Below, piece after piece: positions 1 to 10,417 of a DNA stretch of 23,772 bases. The notes under the pieces were generated by a model, which made no database searches, was not told the origin of the DNA, and saw nothing but the letters and a program-made list of their open reading frames with translations. Every line of letters begins with the position of its first letter. The first letter of the stretch is position 1. Origin of the DNA: Ectocarpus siliculosus (lineage: Eukaryota; Sar; Phaeophyceae; Ectocarpales; Ectocarpaceae); assembly GCA_000310025.1 (NCBI GenBank), contig FN648803.1, positions 13,384 through 37,155 on the forward strand, in the 5' to 3' direction. Both the position numbers and the translations under genes were made by a program.

Positions 1-704
1 GAGAGGGGTGTAGACTAGAACTAAATACGGCCCGGTCTATCAATCAATGTTGTCTGCTTGGACTATGCGGAGAGCACCAAGCGAGCACTCAGCATCGTCG
101 ATACCTAAGCGCAACGTTCTAAGAAGAATGTTGGATCAGGACCCCTCTTCCGCCTCTAGCATTCCTCGGTGGAGCAATGCAAATGTTAGAGCCAATCACG
201 GGTAGTGGACATAAGCACGAGTCGCGAAAGACTCGTCATGACATGGCGTGCTTCTGCACGGAGTTGACGAGTCCTTGACAAGGCCAAAACTCCCCCGGCG
301 TAGGTTTGAAAAAAATCGTAAACCTCGCAAAAATAATTTGTCGCCGATGCCACATTTACGATGACCGAATCTACAATCGTCCACCCTATGTTGGTACCGG
401 GACTTGTTCACCGTGGACTCCGCTGGAGCGACTTCGGTTGTAGGATACCTAATGCAGTGGACGACCCAAGAACCGGTATGATCATCGCCAAACAATGGAA
501 TTGGGGGTGCATCTAAACATACCTTTGGGCGGCGGATTGAACAACTCGCATTCATCTTCTTGATTTTTTTTTTCTGGTTGAGAACAGACAAATCGAGGAA
601 GCTCGGGGAGAGTAAGAATCGACAAAGCGTCCATCTCCTTCGTGAATTCCGGTAATACTGCCTTCGAAAGCGCAAGTGTGCGTACGTTTGAGGTTTGACG
701 CTTG

Positions 705-820
705 ATTGCTCCACAACCAAGAGGGTGCCGACGCTGAAATAGTTGGAGCAGTATCTCGGCGAGAGATTGCCTTCTCAGGTCGGACGTGTTTATTTCGCAC
801 CCTCTTGGTTGCGGAACAAT
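705..820. repeat. 27-bp imperfect inverted repeat with 62-bp spacer
   Basis: The arm at 705-731 and the arm at 794-820 are reverse complements with about three mismatches. The exact core is CAACCAAGAGGGTGC against GCACCCTCTTGGTTG. It could be the ends of a very small MITE or a cruciform-prone palindrome. I saw no flanking target-site duplication, and the internal 62 bp has no ORF. Confidence 0.6.
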
Positions 821-1524
821 CGGTTGTTTAGCCTCCATCGCTCACCAACGCATTGGCCTGCGCTATTACGGTATCCAGCAAAGCTTCGCTTCCGACCCTT
901 CATTCCACAAAGGTACGGAACAACTCTTAACCGATCCTTTCAAGCAATCTTGTACCAGTTTTCGCGGGTCGCATTCATGGGGAACCATGGGAACAAACGC
1001 TGGTGGTTTGGAAAACCCCGTTGACACGAGCAGTATTTAAATTTTCTTCGACTTGTTTTGTTGCGTTTGCTGAACAAGCTACGTAATATCGGACATCCTG
1101 CCATGATCTTGATTGAAGGAAGACTGCCGGGTTGCTTTCAGCGATAGACTAGTTGGCCAGGTCGCCGTACAGTTGTTTTTCGTCGGCATTCTCGGCTGCG
1201 TTGGCCTTGTGCTAGGCCCAATCGTTGTTTCTCCCTGTTTCGGGGCAGCATTTCTTGCCCCAATGGTGATTTCCCGAAGCCGTTCTGTGGTGTGTTTCCT
1301 GGAGATGGGGGGACTCTATCCTTACCTGGAGGCTATAATGTGCCAGGGTTGTTGAACACGCACGTGCTTGTGACGCTGGACATTTGTATCTCGCTATCTA
1401 TCTCCAACAAATGACATTTGGAGGTCTCTGATTCGTCGAGCTTCTTTTTCGCCCCTTTTTATCACTACCACGTGGGCAATGAAACAAGTCACGATCGCGC
1501 AGCGATGCCACCCTGCTCCCCTGT

Positions 1525-1985
1525 TCATGGTGGTCCCCACCGTATCAATTTCGTGGTCATTTTCGAATGTTGGTGTCGTTTCGCTTGGAATTCGTCGGAG
1601 AAAGAACTTGGGTACATGCCCTCAATCAGCTCGGTAGTACAGTACATAGCTCTAAGCAAGTGTGACGCCGCCACAACCGTTAAGAGTAATGCAATGAGCA
1701 CATGACGGACACAGATTCCCGGCATCAAGTGCAGATGAACACGCACTTCCTTTCTGCCGATCCCCGCAGCGGCAGCAACAACAGCAAATATTCACGCCGA
1801 CTTTCCCTCGTCATTTTTTCCCTTATCACTTCCTTCTTCACACCTTCCTGCAAAATATTCGCAAGCGCCAGCGACCTCTTGGTCTGAAACACGGTATTTA
1901 CATTCCGCACCGTCAAAACGTCTTCAAAGAAAATTGTGGCAAGCACCGCAGGGGGTCGAGGTCCTGCTGTAGCTATCAATGACAT
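1525..1985 (-). CDS. Possible exon(s) of an unknown protein
   Basis: Two overlapping minus-strand frames have protein-like composition. The first (1985-1725) is 86 codons from an ATG, with a charged amphipathic stretch followed by a leucine run. The second (1746-1525) has a hydrophobic segment of about 17 residues and a polar tail. They could be neighbouring exons or one frame broken by a single indel near 1740. I recognise no family. GC at third positions is not strongly raised, so this may be chance. Confidence 0.15.
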
Positions 1986-2470
1986 TCAAACACACATACA
2001 TTCTGGTACGCATTTTCCTACTAAGGACTGACGTGTTTTCATGAGCCATCCGGCTAGGGCAGTCGATACTAATGTTAAAAAAGACGCACCCACGTGCGTT
2101 CACCTCTCTCTCTCCTAAGCCACGCGTCAATCATGTACCGAATGGTGTTGACTGGCTACACACAGCACTCCGATAAAACGAACTCAAACACACGAATTCA
2201 AATTGCAAGGCGTGCTGGCCAATTATTTTCGCGCTGCTCCTGTGGTCTCCTGTGGTCTCAACCATCAAGCATATGGCACGCAAAACAACGCGGTCTATCT
2301 GTACCAATCAACTGACAACCCCACAAAAACAAAAAATGCCCAGTACGGACCCGAATCCCCTCGACCGCGCACGCACACAACACGCCTCCACCTCTCTCCA
2401 ACCATTCCGTACCCATCCCACAAGTCCACGCAATTTTCACTAGCATCAAATTCCAACAATCGGCAGGGCA

Positions 2471-2472
<2 letters not shown>

Positions 2473-2504
<32 letters not shown>
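2473..2504. repeat. (CT)16 microsatellite
   Basis: A perfect dinucleotide CT run of 32 bp. On the minus strand it reads (AG)n and forms the Glu-Arg stretch in the shadow frames. It is typical of eukaryotic nuclear intergenic or intronic DNA and is likely length-polymorphic. Confidence 0.95.
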
Positions 2505-2509
<5 letters not shown>

Positions 2510-3100
2510 CCCAGACCACATCCACACGGACAGAAACGCCATGAACATGAACCTGTCATTCCAAAAAACGATGAGCTACTGTAAGTAAAGTGAGCGGCTA
2601 CGCGGGAGAGGTGAGTGACACCAACATAGGTGCACAAGACCTACGATTTAGATACACAGACTGTTGTTACGTTTCAGCTACCGCGCGGTTCCAATAACAT
2701 AATGGTGCCCTAATATTGGGGAGGTCAGAGAGGATAAATGCCGGGAAAGCACTCCGCCACTCAGTTGCACTCCGTGGTTCGATGAAAAACGTCTGCAACG
2801 AAACATTTGCCGGAGAGAGAAAACCCTCCTGTACGCTACACATATCCGTTGGTGTGCGTAGGATACCTTAAATTTCGCAGCTCGAATATGTACCCCGCCG
2901 CGCCAAACGGGGACGGTGTCTAAAACTACGAACCGTCACGTCGTCGAGAGCTTTCCGGAAACACATAACTTAATGTTGGCAGTAAGCATCCTCTTCGTCG
3001 TGGAGTAATCTAGCCCTTCAAAAACCCTGTCCACGGGGGAGCGGTGGGTGGTATCGTACGCAGCATACGTACGTACGTACGCGTACATGCACAAACCCCC
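2505..3100. other. Unassigned stretch with short simple repeats
   Basis: No gene is recognised. A short ACGT-type tetranucleotide run lies at about 3063-3082. Just downstream, a CG dinucleotide run (about 3265-3280) and G-homopolymers (about 3124-3132 and 3284-3293) fall inside or beside the exon candidate at 3101-3259. Confidence 0.5.
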
Positions 3101-3259
3101 CTATGCCGCCTTGTCCTTGACGGAGGGGGGGGGTGGTGTCGGTCGCCCGCTCCTTCTTCCTTCCGGAGACGCTCCCTTGCCGTAGGCCAAGTTCTGCTGC
3201 TCCTGCACGGCTATGGGGTAGTCGTAACCCACGTGCCCCGTGTGCACGACCTGGTCCAT
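3101..3259 (-). CDS. Possible small ORF or exon, unknown function
   Basis: The minus frame begins with ATG at 3259 and gives 52 codons ending at 3101. Third positions in the first 30 codons are mostly G or C, unlike nearby non-coding DNA. The product begins Met-Asp-Gln-Val-Val-His and ends with a proline run and a lysine-rich tail. The frame stays open upstream to about 3394. It may be a terminal exon of a minus-strand gene whose other exons, perhaps including 3724-3835, I cannot connect. No family is recognised. Confidence 0.25.
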   Translation of the reverse strand: MDQVVHTGHVGYDYPIAVQEQQNLAYGKGASPEGRRSGRPTPPPPSVKDKAA

Positions 3260-3580
3260 CCGGCGCACGCGCGCGCGCGGAGAGGGGGGGGGGGCGTACT
3301 CTGATGTTTTGCATGCCTTAGCGGCTAGACCATTGACCACGCGTCCTCGAGAGGACGGAGCATTGTTCCCACAGGACCGATCATCGATGGCCAATCGTTC
3401 CTTCCTACTTTGCCAAAGGTGGCTCAGAAATGTCTTCCCTAGTCTGTCTATCCTACCGATGTCCTTCCCGCCTTTTCAAACCACTTCCTACTCCCCATTG
3501 CGGCCCGAAAAAAGAAATACGTGAAGCCGCCAAGACCTTGCCGCTCACGGTTGGGGGGGAATAGAAGAGTTCCACATGTT

Positions 3581-3691
3581 CCCACTCCATCTCCCTTTTC
3601 CGCTTGGAAGGCGATACACAGACGGGATGACTAACATAACGGTGTTTAGTAGAACTCACCTCTCCCCACTCCATCTTCCTCCTCCGCTTGG
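3581..3691. repeat. Diverged 27-bp direct repeat pair
   Basis: Bases 3581-3607 and 3665-3691 share CCCACTCCATCT followed by a pyrimidine stretch and CCGCTTGG, with a few substitutions, 84 bp apart. No function is evident. They are a small local duplication. Confidence 0.5.
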
Positions 3692-3723
3692 GGCTGAAGT
3701 ACCTCCAGAAGCGGCGGGTTTAG

Positions 3724-3835
3724 TAGCGGGCGGGGGCTTCGGCCTTGAGGGTCTCCGGGGATGGGAGGCTGTGCTCTTGCGCGGTCGCCTTGACCCTCGC
3801 TTCCAGCCCCCGGCGCACGTCGCGTAGTTTCTCCA
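3724..3835 (-). CDS. Possible terminal exon, charged helix, unknown
   Basis: Just downstream (minus sense) of an AG at about 3836 there is an open frame of about 37 codons. It has strong GC third-position bias and an amphipathic, Arg/Glu/Ala-rich helical composition, starting Val-Glu-Lys-Leu-Arg-Asp-Val and ending at TAA (3724-3726). The preceding sequence is only weakly pyrimidine-rich. This could be the last exon of a minus-strand gene or a decayed fragment. It lies outside the repeat mosaic that begins near 3910. Confidence 0.25.
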
Positions 3836-3910
3836 CCTATTTCAGGGTCGATGACAAATATTGTGTTGCTTGGGGGAATCGTCGAAAAACAGGCAGTGCT
3901 CCGCTAACCG

Positions 3911-4219
3911 GTGCTGACCAAGACGGTCAAGCGGGCCCTTCGCATGGCGGGCACGGAGGCCGAAGCGCGCCGCATCACCCTATCGGCAGTGCTCCGCACC
4001 GACAGAGACGTTCCGGGGTCCTCCACAGGGTTGCCGCAGCAGCAGATGGGCGAGAGGGTGGAGCACACGCTCGACTTCTTGTGCTCCCCTGAAGCGAGCG
4101 GCCTCGGACGCAAGAGGCGGATGTGCTTCGGCAGGAAGGTAATCAAGACAATCTTCTGGGCCCACGCGGCGACCATCGCCCGGCATAGGAGGCTTGCCAA
4201 TGTGGACGCGCTTCCTTAA
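3911..4219 (+). pseudogene. Truncated duplicate of the long ORF's C-terminal domain
   Basis: This open frame encodes about 100 residues that match residues 715-813 of the minus-strand ORF at 13771-16488, with about 11 substitutions in 98 aligned positions. The upstream coiled-coil part is absent: homology starts at 3910 in mid-domain, with GTG rather than ATG as its first codon. A stop (TAA) occurs at 4217-4219 where the other copy reads on with Gly-Ser. The splice-donor consensus found in the intact copy is also changed here, to CTACAGGAAAGA near 4350. I read it as a broken, non-functional duplicate. The domain is basic and belongs to no family I recognise. Confidence 0.8.
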
Positions 4220-4489
4220 AGTACGGCGAAGCGGCAGGGGTGCAACACCGGTGGTTTCCTACCCCGCTCCTGGCGTCTCTTCCCCACGGGGACAGGAACA
4301 GCGGGAGGCGCTAGGGTTGCACGAGTGACAAGAACGGGGGATTCTACAGGAAAGAACGGCCGGTGGCTCGTGTGAGTGCAGACTAGGCTATTACGTGCGA
4401 AATCGTTGGCGTGACCAGCTTTTAGCCGACCTTCCCGGTATTCATCTGCCGGTCTCCGTTCCGGGTACATCGTTTGCCAACCCTCATAC

Positions 4490-5160
4490 ACCACATTCGA
4501 GGCATGCATACGACGATGGACTCGATGGGAAAACAACTGGCTCTTGACGATGTATCCCACCCGCTTCTTCGCACGTTGGGGCATTGCAGACGACCTTCCG
4601 TCCTTCGGTACCCCAGACGACCGTCGAGGCAAGGCCGCTGCCTGGCCTGACGCGGGGCGCACGCGTTGAAGGTGGAGCACCCGCCGAAGAGTTCGTAGGG
4701 CGGGTTCTCCATTGGAAAGCGGCCGCTACGTGAGATTAACAACAACCCTCTCCGTGCCAAGAAGCTGCCACACAAACTTGGGAGCTCTGGTTGATCTTTC
4801 GATGCCGGTGTTGCTGAGCGAGGTAGACAAATTTGGCGCCACCTTTGGACTGTGGGACACGCAGACTTGCCGTGACCTTGTCTAGGTGTCCGTGACGACT
4901 GGCCGCGAGAGATTTCTCAACCTCGCAGCTGTGGTTTCCGCGGGGGTAACCGTTTTGCCTTCCAACAAAACAGGCAAGAAGTCCCAATCGTCGTTTCTCA
5001 TGACGACCCACGGCGGAAAGACCGTCAATACATTCCCGTCTTTGGTAATTCTGCCTGTGACACCAGTGGAAGTAGGACGGGGAGGGGCATTGGGAGCGTT
5101 GGTAAGAAGAAGGATGATGGGGAAGTTGCTCTTGTTGTTTTTCGTATGCATTGAGCCTTT
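4490..5160 (+). repeat. Module B repeat unit, copy in plus sense
   Basis: This is homologous in inverted orientation to the tandem units at 12440-13740. In this sense one frame carries the conserved peptide stretches PLPGLT, VEHPPK, GVTV and GGKTV and a tail ending IEPFAR. The same stretches read on the minus strand of the other units. In-frame stops interrupt the path, so the unit as a whole is not one ORF. It is better described as a dispersed repeat with remnants of coding frame. Confidence 0.75.
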
Positions 5161-5640
5161 CGCAAGGTCCAAATCGATGGGCGAAAAACAGGTGCGGATC
5201 TCACTATTTGCTCGGAGACAAAATGTTGGAAGATATATTGCACAAGCGAGGAAAGTATCCTCGTTGTCCATCGCGTGTGAGTCGAATCGCGAGTACAACC
5301 AGCAGTTTCGCATGTCCGCTTCTGCGTTCCCTGGTGTCTGTTGTAAGAGTCTTGTGTGTCCAATTTCGGCCAATCCGCGACGGTGTGGTGCCTCCAGGAC
5401 AATCTAGGTATTATTGGCATACACCACATCGCCAAATACTGCTTCCTACAAGCTAAAACCGATCGAGGAACGAGAGACAACCCTATGTATACTAAGCTCT
5501 GAGCAGCACGCACAATATGCTCCCGTCGGCCTTTCTTGTCGTCCCACGTCCCATAGCTCCTTGTGTTGTTGTTGCCCATACCCACCTAACGAACGCTGCA
5601 TCCGACCGAGTCGTACCCCAGGCCAACACACGCAAAGACC
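5160..5640 (+). repeat. Module C, anonymous repeated block
   Basis: It is repeated in direct orientation at about 6840-7340 and inverted at about 12440-11990. Shared landmarks are TCCTCGTTGTCCATCGCGTG, the segment around CTACAAGCTAAA and a TGTTGTTGCCCA segment. No frame is conserved across the three copies, so it is probably non-coding, either intron-like or part of a transposable element. Confidence 0.7.
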
Positions 5641-5725
5641 CCGACCCTGCGCATAAGACGGAACCAGCGGTTCTTGCCGTAACCATCCGGACTGCGTCCG
5701 TTACCACCGTCGCCCCGGCCGCTCC

Positions 5726-6120
5726 CGTAACGACCGGAGTGGAAGATGACCCGATCCACGGAACGGATTCCGTACCCTTTGCTGCCACCGCGCCTGCCAT
5801 CCCGTGACGACCGGAGCAGAAGAGAACTCGAAGCGCGGAACGGATTCTCCGTCCACTACCTCCGCCGCCGCTGCCGTTGCCGTGACGACCGGAGCAGAAG
5901 AGGACCCGATCCACGGAACGGGTTTTGCACCCTTCGCCACGGCCACCGCCGCCGTTCCCGTGGCGATCGGAGCGGAAGAGAACTCCAACCACGGGACCAA
6001 TTATGCGTCGGTTACCGCCGCCGCCTCTGCATTCCCGTGAATACCTGGGTGGAAGAGGACTCCAACCACCGAACGGATTCTGTGTCCACGCCGCCGCCGC
6101 CGTACCCGTGACGACCGGAA
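5726..6120 (+). repeat. Module D minisatellite, period 71-78 bp, six units
   Basis: Unit starts (CGTGACGACCGGAG and variants) fall at 5726, 5803, 5881, 5959, 6036 and 6107. In plus sense the unit encodes a Pro-Val-Thr-Thr-Gly-(Ala/Val)-Glu-Glu motif, then His-Gly-Thr and an alanine run. The frame is broken by unit lengths that are not multiples of three and by stops after 5807 and 6040. The corresponding array in copy III (about 11610-11930) has an 81-bp period, a multiple of three, and stays open. Confidence 0.8.
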
Positions 6121-6445
6121 TCGAAGAGGGAGCACACGGCGGGTCGGGATTTTCTCCCACTAACGAGACGTCCGTAAACACGGTGATGTCGATTCCCGAT
6201 TTACCGGTGAGGCTGCCGGCGGAGGTGCTGGGGGACGGCTCTTGGTGTTGTTCCGCGTGGTTTCTGTGGTGTTGGAACCCAGGTGGGGGTGCTATCATGA
6301 GCCACCCCTGCTAAAACCATGATTTTCATGGTTGAGGATCGCAATAGTGCTATGTTGCACACACACGTGTTTCGGCTGCCCAAGCCAGGTCACTCCGACA
6401 TTTTTTTCCGCCACCTGCCAGTACGTAGGTGATACCCCCCAGTTG

Positions 6446-6703
6446 AAATTTACATCTACACGACCTGAGAAAGTCGTCTGTTCCCGTGTCCTCGGCTCTA
6501 ACAGCTTCTTGGCATGCAGAGTTGTTGTGGAACTCACGTCGTCAGCTCCCTTCCAAGCGGGAACCCGCCTGATGAGTTCTTCGGCGGGTGCTCCACCTTC
6601 AACGTTAGGTGGTCGCGCGTCAGGCCAGGCAGCAGCCTCGCCTCGACGGTTGCCTGGGGTAACGAAGGGGCCGAAGGGGGGCGTGTGTGTGAAAAGTTTG
6701 TAA
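6446..6703 (+). pseudogene. Chimeric remnant of the module E exon
   Basis: From 6446 the frame encodes Lys-Phe-Thr-Ser-Thr-Arg-Pro-Glu-Lys, matching the start of the minus-strand frame at 11283 (Lys-Phe-Thr-Pro-Thr-Arg-Pro-His-Lys). After about 6504 the sequence switches to an inverted piece of module B, although the reading frame happens to stay open to 6703. The SRQEYEE-type middle and the acidic tail of the E frame are missing. It is a rearrangement product, not an intact exon. Confidence 0.55.
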
Positions 6704-7451
6704 TATCCCACCACACGAAGTGCCATGTACTGTGTGGGGAGCTTGGGGAAATGCTCAATGCACATGACAAACAACAACTAACAGCAATATCCCCATCATG
6801 ATTGTGTCATTGCAGGTGTTGCTTGTCAATAACAGAGCCATTCGACAAGGTCCTACATAGTCGATGATCACAAAGCAGGCACGGATTTCAATACAGGCCA
6901 GTAGCCCAAAATGAGATAAGCGTATCACACGCAGAGGAGGTATATGCATCACACAGGAGAAGAGAGGAAGACTTCCTCGTTGTCCATCGCGTGTGATTCG
7001 AATCGCGGGTACACACAACGGTCTCGAATGTGCGCTTGTGCATTCCCTGGTATCTGTTGTAAAGTATAGTGTGTCCGATTTCTGCCCTTCCGCGACGGTT
7101 TAGGGTCATTGTATATCCCCAGGACAACGAATAGCAGCTATCTTTGGATCCACCATCTCTCCAAATACTTCTTCCTACAAGCTAAACCCGATCGCAGAAT
7201 GGGGGACAGTCCTACGGTCTGCCTAATCCCTCACGGTACGGTTAACATACACCCGCCCCCCCTTTTCTGCCAACTCGTGCCCCGCAACTCCATGTGTTGT
7301 TGCCCACATATATCTACAGTAGCGAAGGATGCATCCGGCCGCGTCCCTCGGCAGAAAAACATGCACGAAGAGTGAAAACAGTACCTGCAGAAGGGACCAC
7401 ACTCTCGTCCCGTAGCCACCAAGGTTGAACGTGATGCGCGTTTCACCGCCT

Positions 7452-7506
7452 AACTGTTGATGCTGGTCCGTGACGCAGAAACTGTTGGTGCGGGTCCGTG
7501 ACGCTG
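7452..7506. repeat. 28-bp tandem duplication
   Basis: Two head-to-tail copies (7452-7479 and 7480-7506) share AACTGTTG-TGC-GGTCCGTG and differ at about four positions. It lies in the degenerate D region of copy II. Confidence 0.7.
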
Positions 7507-7779
7507 CAACGGACCAGTACCCACAATTCAACGGTGAGGATCGACCCACCTTCACCGTTGGGAGCTACTGGGAAGAGGGCTAGGCGTCTCCTGCGGCGAT
7601 GGTTCGCGTTCATCGTGATACAGGGAGGTCGATTTCCTACATGCCAACGGTGAGATTCCCGCTGGAGGCGCCGGGCGACGACTCCGGGTGTGGTTCCTTT
7701 TCTGTGGGAGGATCCGAAGGTGTGTGTTATTCGGAGCCGCCCTGGTCGATCTGTGCGTGCGTTTCTGGGTTGAGGCCTC

Positions 7780-8196
7780 GTGTTAGCATGTATGCTGCCG
7801 ACGCTTTCCGGCTGCCGAAGTCAGGTCATTTGGACAGCTTCTACCGCCACCCGCCACCTCATCATCGATACCCTACGGTTGAGATATAAGCCGACCCGAC
7901 CTAGCAAAAGAGGTATACTCTCATGCCCCTGGCTGCGGTACTTGTTTATTCAACAACCGGCACCTGCTGTTGCCACTGGCGCTCCCCTCTCCCGTCAGGA
8001 ATACGAAGATTGGAGCATCGAAGAGCAACGAACGGCCACCATGACCAACACCCCTCACCGTTTGCGACGCGGCAAGCCCATCGACTGCAGAACCGTTCAT
8101 GCCCAGGACAGTTCAGGAGGTCCCATTGGGGGCAGGAGGGATCGTGGAGTGAACTCACAACACAACTACGAGAGTCCCGACAAGGATGATCCGTAG
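7780..8196 (+). pseudogene. Module E exon-like frame, copy II
   Basis: The frame holds two stretches similar to the minus-strand E frame at 10915-11283. One is Arg-Tyr-Lys-Pro-Thr-Arg-Pro-Ser-Lys near 7885-7915, the other is Ser-Arg-Gln-Glu-Tyr-Glu-Asp near 7996-8016. Similarity then fades, and the last 40 codons lie in one arm of the foldback at 8045-8293, so the acidic C-terminus of the other copy is replaced. No known domain. It may be a terminal exon, but the foldback disruption favours a pseudogene. Confidence 0.4.
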
Positions 8197-8293
8197 TCGC
8201 TTGTGAGTTCCCTCGACGCCCCTCGGTCTGTCCGGGGCTTGACGGGTTCTGCCGTCGATGGGAGTTTTTCCTCGTCGCAAAAGGTGGTGTTGG
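8045..8293. repeat. Foldback: long imperfect inverted repeat
   Basis: Arm 1 (8045-8169) and arm 2 (8193-8293) are inverted copies separated by about 23 bp. Clear blocks are CCCATCGACTGCAGAACC against GGGTTCTGCCGTCGATGGG, and GAACTCACAA against TTGTGAGTTC at the inner end. Arm 1 has about 24 extra bases, so the stem would contain bulges. Transcription through here would give a long hairpin RNA. Confidence 0.75.
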
Positions 8294-8429
8294 GATGGGT
8301 GAGGTCGGTCGCTGCGGCCGCATTCTCGTCTGTCTCGGGCGTGACGGGTAGTGCGGCGATGAATGCGGGAAGAAGGGAGACGGGGAGGCTTGACCGGCCT
8401 TGGTCTCTGCAGGTCGTGTGCGCCACCAC
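8166..8429 (-). pseudogene. Minus-strand fragment related to module E
   Basis: Because arm 2 of the foldback is inverted, the minus strand here reads in E sense. Short matches to the E frame at 10915-11283 are Ala-Ala-Leu-Pro-Val-Thr-Pro-Glu-Thr and Ser-Thr-Ala-Glu-Pro-Val-Lys-Pro-Arg-Thr, followed by Leu-Thr-Ser-Asp-Tyr. No start context or partner exon is visible. The similarity is short, so this is a weak call. Confidence 0.25.
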
Positions 8430-8489
8430 AAGTCATTTCTTCTGGGCGGTCGACAGTAGCAAATTCTGCTCTGGCTGTATTTCTGTGTG

Positions 8490-10400
8490 AGTATATATTT
8501 CTCCTATATAATACTTTGAAGTAAATAGTTCTGCGGAGAGCCCGACTATCGTAGTTCTCGTAGGGCTTACACCGCAACTTGCTTCTCTTTGGCGTGATTG
8601 GGGCGCTTTGATACCGTGCGGTCATGCAATTAGGTGTGTGCGCCCTCTGCCGTGTTGAAATATCGCGGATTGGGGTATGTTCATCGGCTCAAGAGCTTGT
8701 TTTTTCATCCTAGTTGAACGTACAATTGCTTTGATAACCTTGAATGGAAACGCCGCCGCTGCCCCTGATGGATGGATATTGCTGACGTTGAAGAGGTCGG
8801 CCTTGCCATAGAGGAATGGCGCAGCCATGAGAATCAGAATAGCCGTTGATTGTTCGGTCGAGGGCCGACATTCCAGCATCAGGAGACGGCTAATCACCAT
8901 GTCATGAACATCCTAGCTGCTCCTGTGGGCCGCCGTCATGGCTTTTGGTCATTTCGGATGAAAGGAAAAATTGAGACCGTAGTGGTGCGCCCAGATCAGG
9001 AGCGGGACTCCTCATGAGCTCTTGACCGTGTTTGATTCGGCTTTGATAAGGTCCAAATTGTGTTTGAAACACACAAGTAGTCCTTTTTCTGGTCATCATC
9101 CGGGGAGGGAACCAGTTGTTTTGGACCTTTCTTGCATCGGGGGTTGCTTCAAGCCCGTCAGGGTTGGTGTCGAGTAATTTGTCCATGTCCCGTTCCCAAG
9201 CGGATGAATATTAGGGAGTAGGGCGCAATCGTTCCAGTGTGGCGAAGTAGGACGTCACCATGGTAAGGACTCACCGTCTTACTGCAGCAGCAGCAGCCTG
9301 AAATGTGGCCACCTTGCTCGTTGTCTCTGCGCTACCCTCTCTGGCACGCCAAGACTCTCTTTGAGAACACCGTATTTCGACGGAGTGGTAGAGTACAACT
9401 CCTTCTCTCGTTCGGGGACGCCCTTGGACTACGAAATTCTCCAAGCGCACCCCAAACAAAACGCAATGGCAATTCGACATGTATGTTTCAGGAACCCGGG
9501 TTGTGTTGTCTGCACTTGCTACTACGCCGTCAGCAAACAAACCTGCTCTTGGATAAATCTACCGCAAACGTATTATACGTATGTTTAAACTCTTTCGCGG
9601 CGTTCGTGTTTGTTCATAACATATATTGCGCTGGTAGCTCGGACCCTTACGCAACCATCATCGTGTGAGTTGCCCATGCTGATTTTTGTTTCCCCAGATA
9701 TCCCCAAGTCCCCGCATTGTAGCGCCTGCTGGGACCCCGGACATGCGGTGAAAGCAAAACAAAGACAGCAATATAACACCGCTTCTCGTCTTGGCCCAGC
9801 TCGTTGTTGTTATTTTTTCGATGGAGTCATAATAAGCTAATGAATACTACACGACACATATCTGAAGGGTTTCATAGCTTCGCATCTGCAAATTCTGGGC
9901 TACCATCTCGCTCGGTGTTTTTTGGTGAAGGTGATATGGGCAGCGGTGGTGATGATCGTCGTCGTACTACCAATCGTCGCCCCCACCGGAGGGGGGCATC
10001 CTTCCGTGGCACTCTTCACATCCGACATCTCCAAGGATGTTCATCCCCTTCGCCAGTGTAGCCTAGTTTGCTCCTAAACGAGATGTGCCCCTCGCCGGGT
10101 GGTGATCGCGAAAGGCTAGTGGGTGAATAAAGCTCAGTTTGACAGATACGAAGTTCGAATAACCTGCGGTGAGACACAGAGGGGGCGTCGCGCTCCTGAC
10201 CTGGGCGTATCATACGGCTTGAATTCATCTTTCATCCGAACTAACAACGGTGTGACAGCCGCCCACAGGAGCAGGTAGGATAAACACATGATAGTGTTGT
10301 GGCATCTCCTGCTGCTGAAATGGCGGCCCGTGACCATCGCACGAACCCTGATCGGTCTCGTTCCCGTGATCACACCATGCCTCTGATAGAAAGACCGACT
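8490..10400. other. About 1.9 kb without a recognisable gene
   Basis: Minus-strand frames at 9186-8902 and 8900-8622 lie almost end to end (one stop between) and have ordinary protein-like composition. Plus-strand frames at 9361-9588 and 9804-10061 are similar in quality. None shows a motif, domain or splice arrangement I can defend, and I found no match to the repeat modules. It could be a decayed gene or unique spacer between repeat copies. Confidence 0.4.
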
Positions 10401-10417
10401 TCTTCGACGTCAGCATT

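Larger units (their letters stand above)
1..2470. other. Unassigned sequence, no recognisable gene
   Basis: Short ORFs occur on both strands but none has a family motif, a consistent codon bias or a convincing splice framework. A plus-strand frame at 1113-1355 contains a hydrophobic run that could be a membrane segment, but it stands alone. I see a short inverted repeat (listed separately), T-runs near 567-575 and no RNA gene. I treat this stretch as intergenic or intronic. Confidence 0.4.
3910..6504 (+). repeat. Repeat copy I: inverted copy of 14340-11220
   Basis: Read on the plus strand, this block matches the reverse complement of about 14340 down to 11220 in the same module order. Module A (3910-4680) contains the C-terminal domain of the long ORF and its downstream sequence. 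Then come module B (about 4680-5150), module C (5150-5640), the D minisatellite (5726-6120) and the start of the E exon-like frame (6446-6504). The homology begins abruptly at about 3910, inside what is coding sequence in copy III, and stops near 6504, where an inverted B fragment is joined. Module B is present once here but twice in copy III. Confidence 0.85.
6505..8490 (+). repeat. Repeat copy II, rearranged mosaic
   Basis: Bases 6505 to about 6800 are a piece of module B in the opposite sense to copy I, matching the plus strand of 12830-13110. From about 6840 module C resumes in the same sense as copy I (to about 7340). Then come a shortened D region with its downstream flank (about 7340-7780) and the E frame (7780-8196). 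The E region is followed by a foldback. Homology with the copy III end persists to about 8490 (GCCACCACAAGTC shared with the reverse complement of about 10890). Module A is absent. Confidence 0.65.

Noticed and set aside
5492-6298. Minus-strand 268-codon ORF with Gly/Arg/Ser repeats
   Set aside because: It is antisense to the D minisatellite. The sense implied by homology with copy III is plus here.
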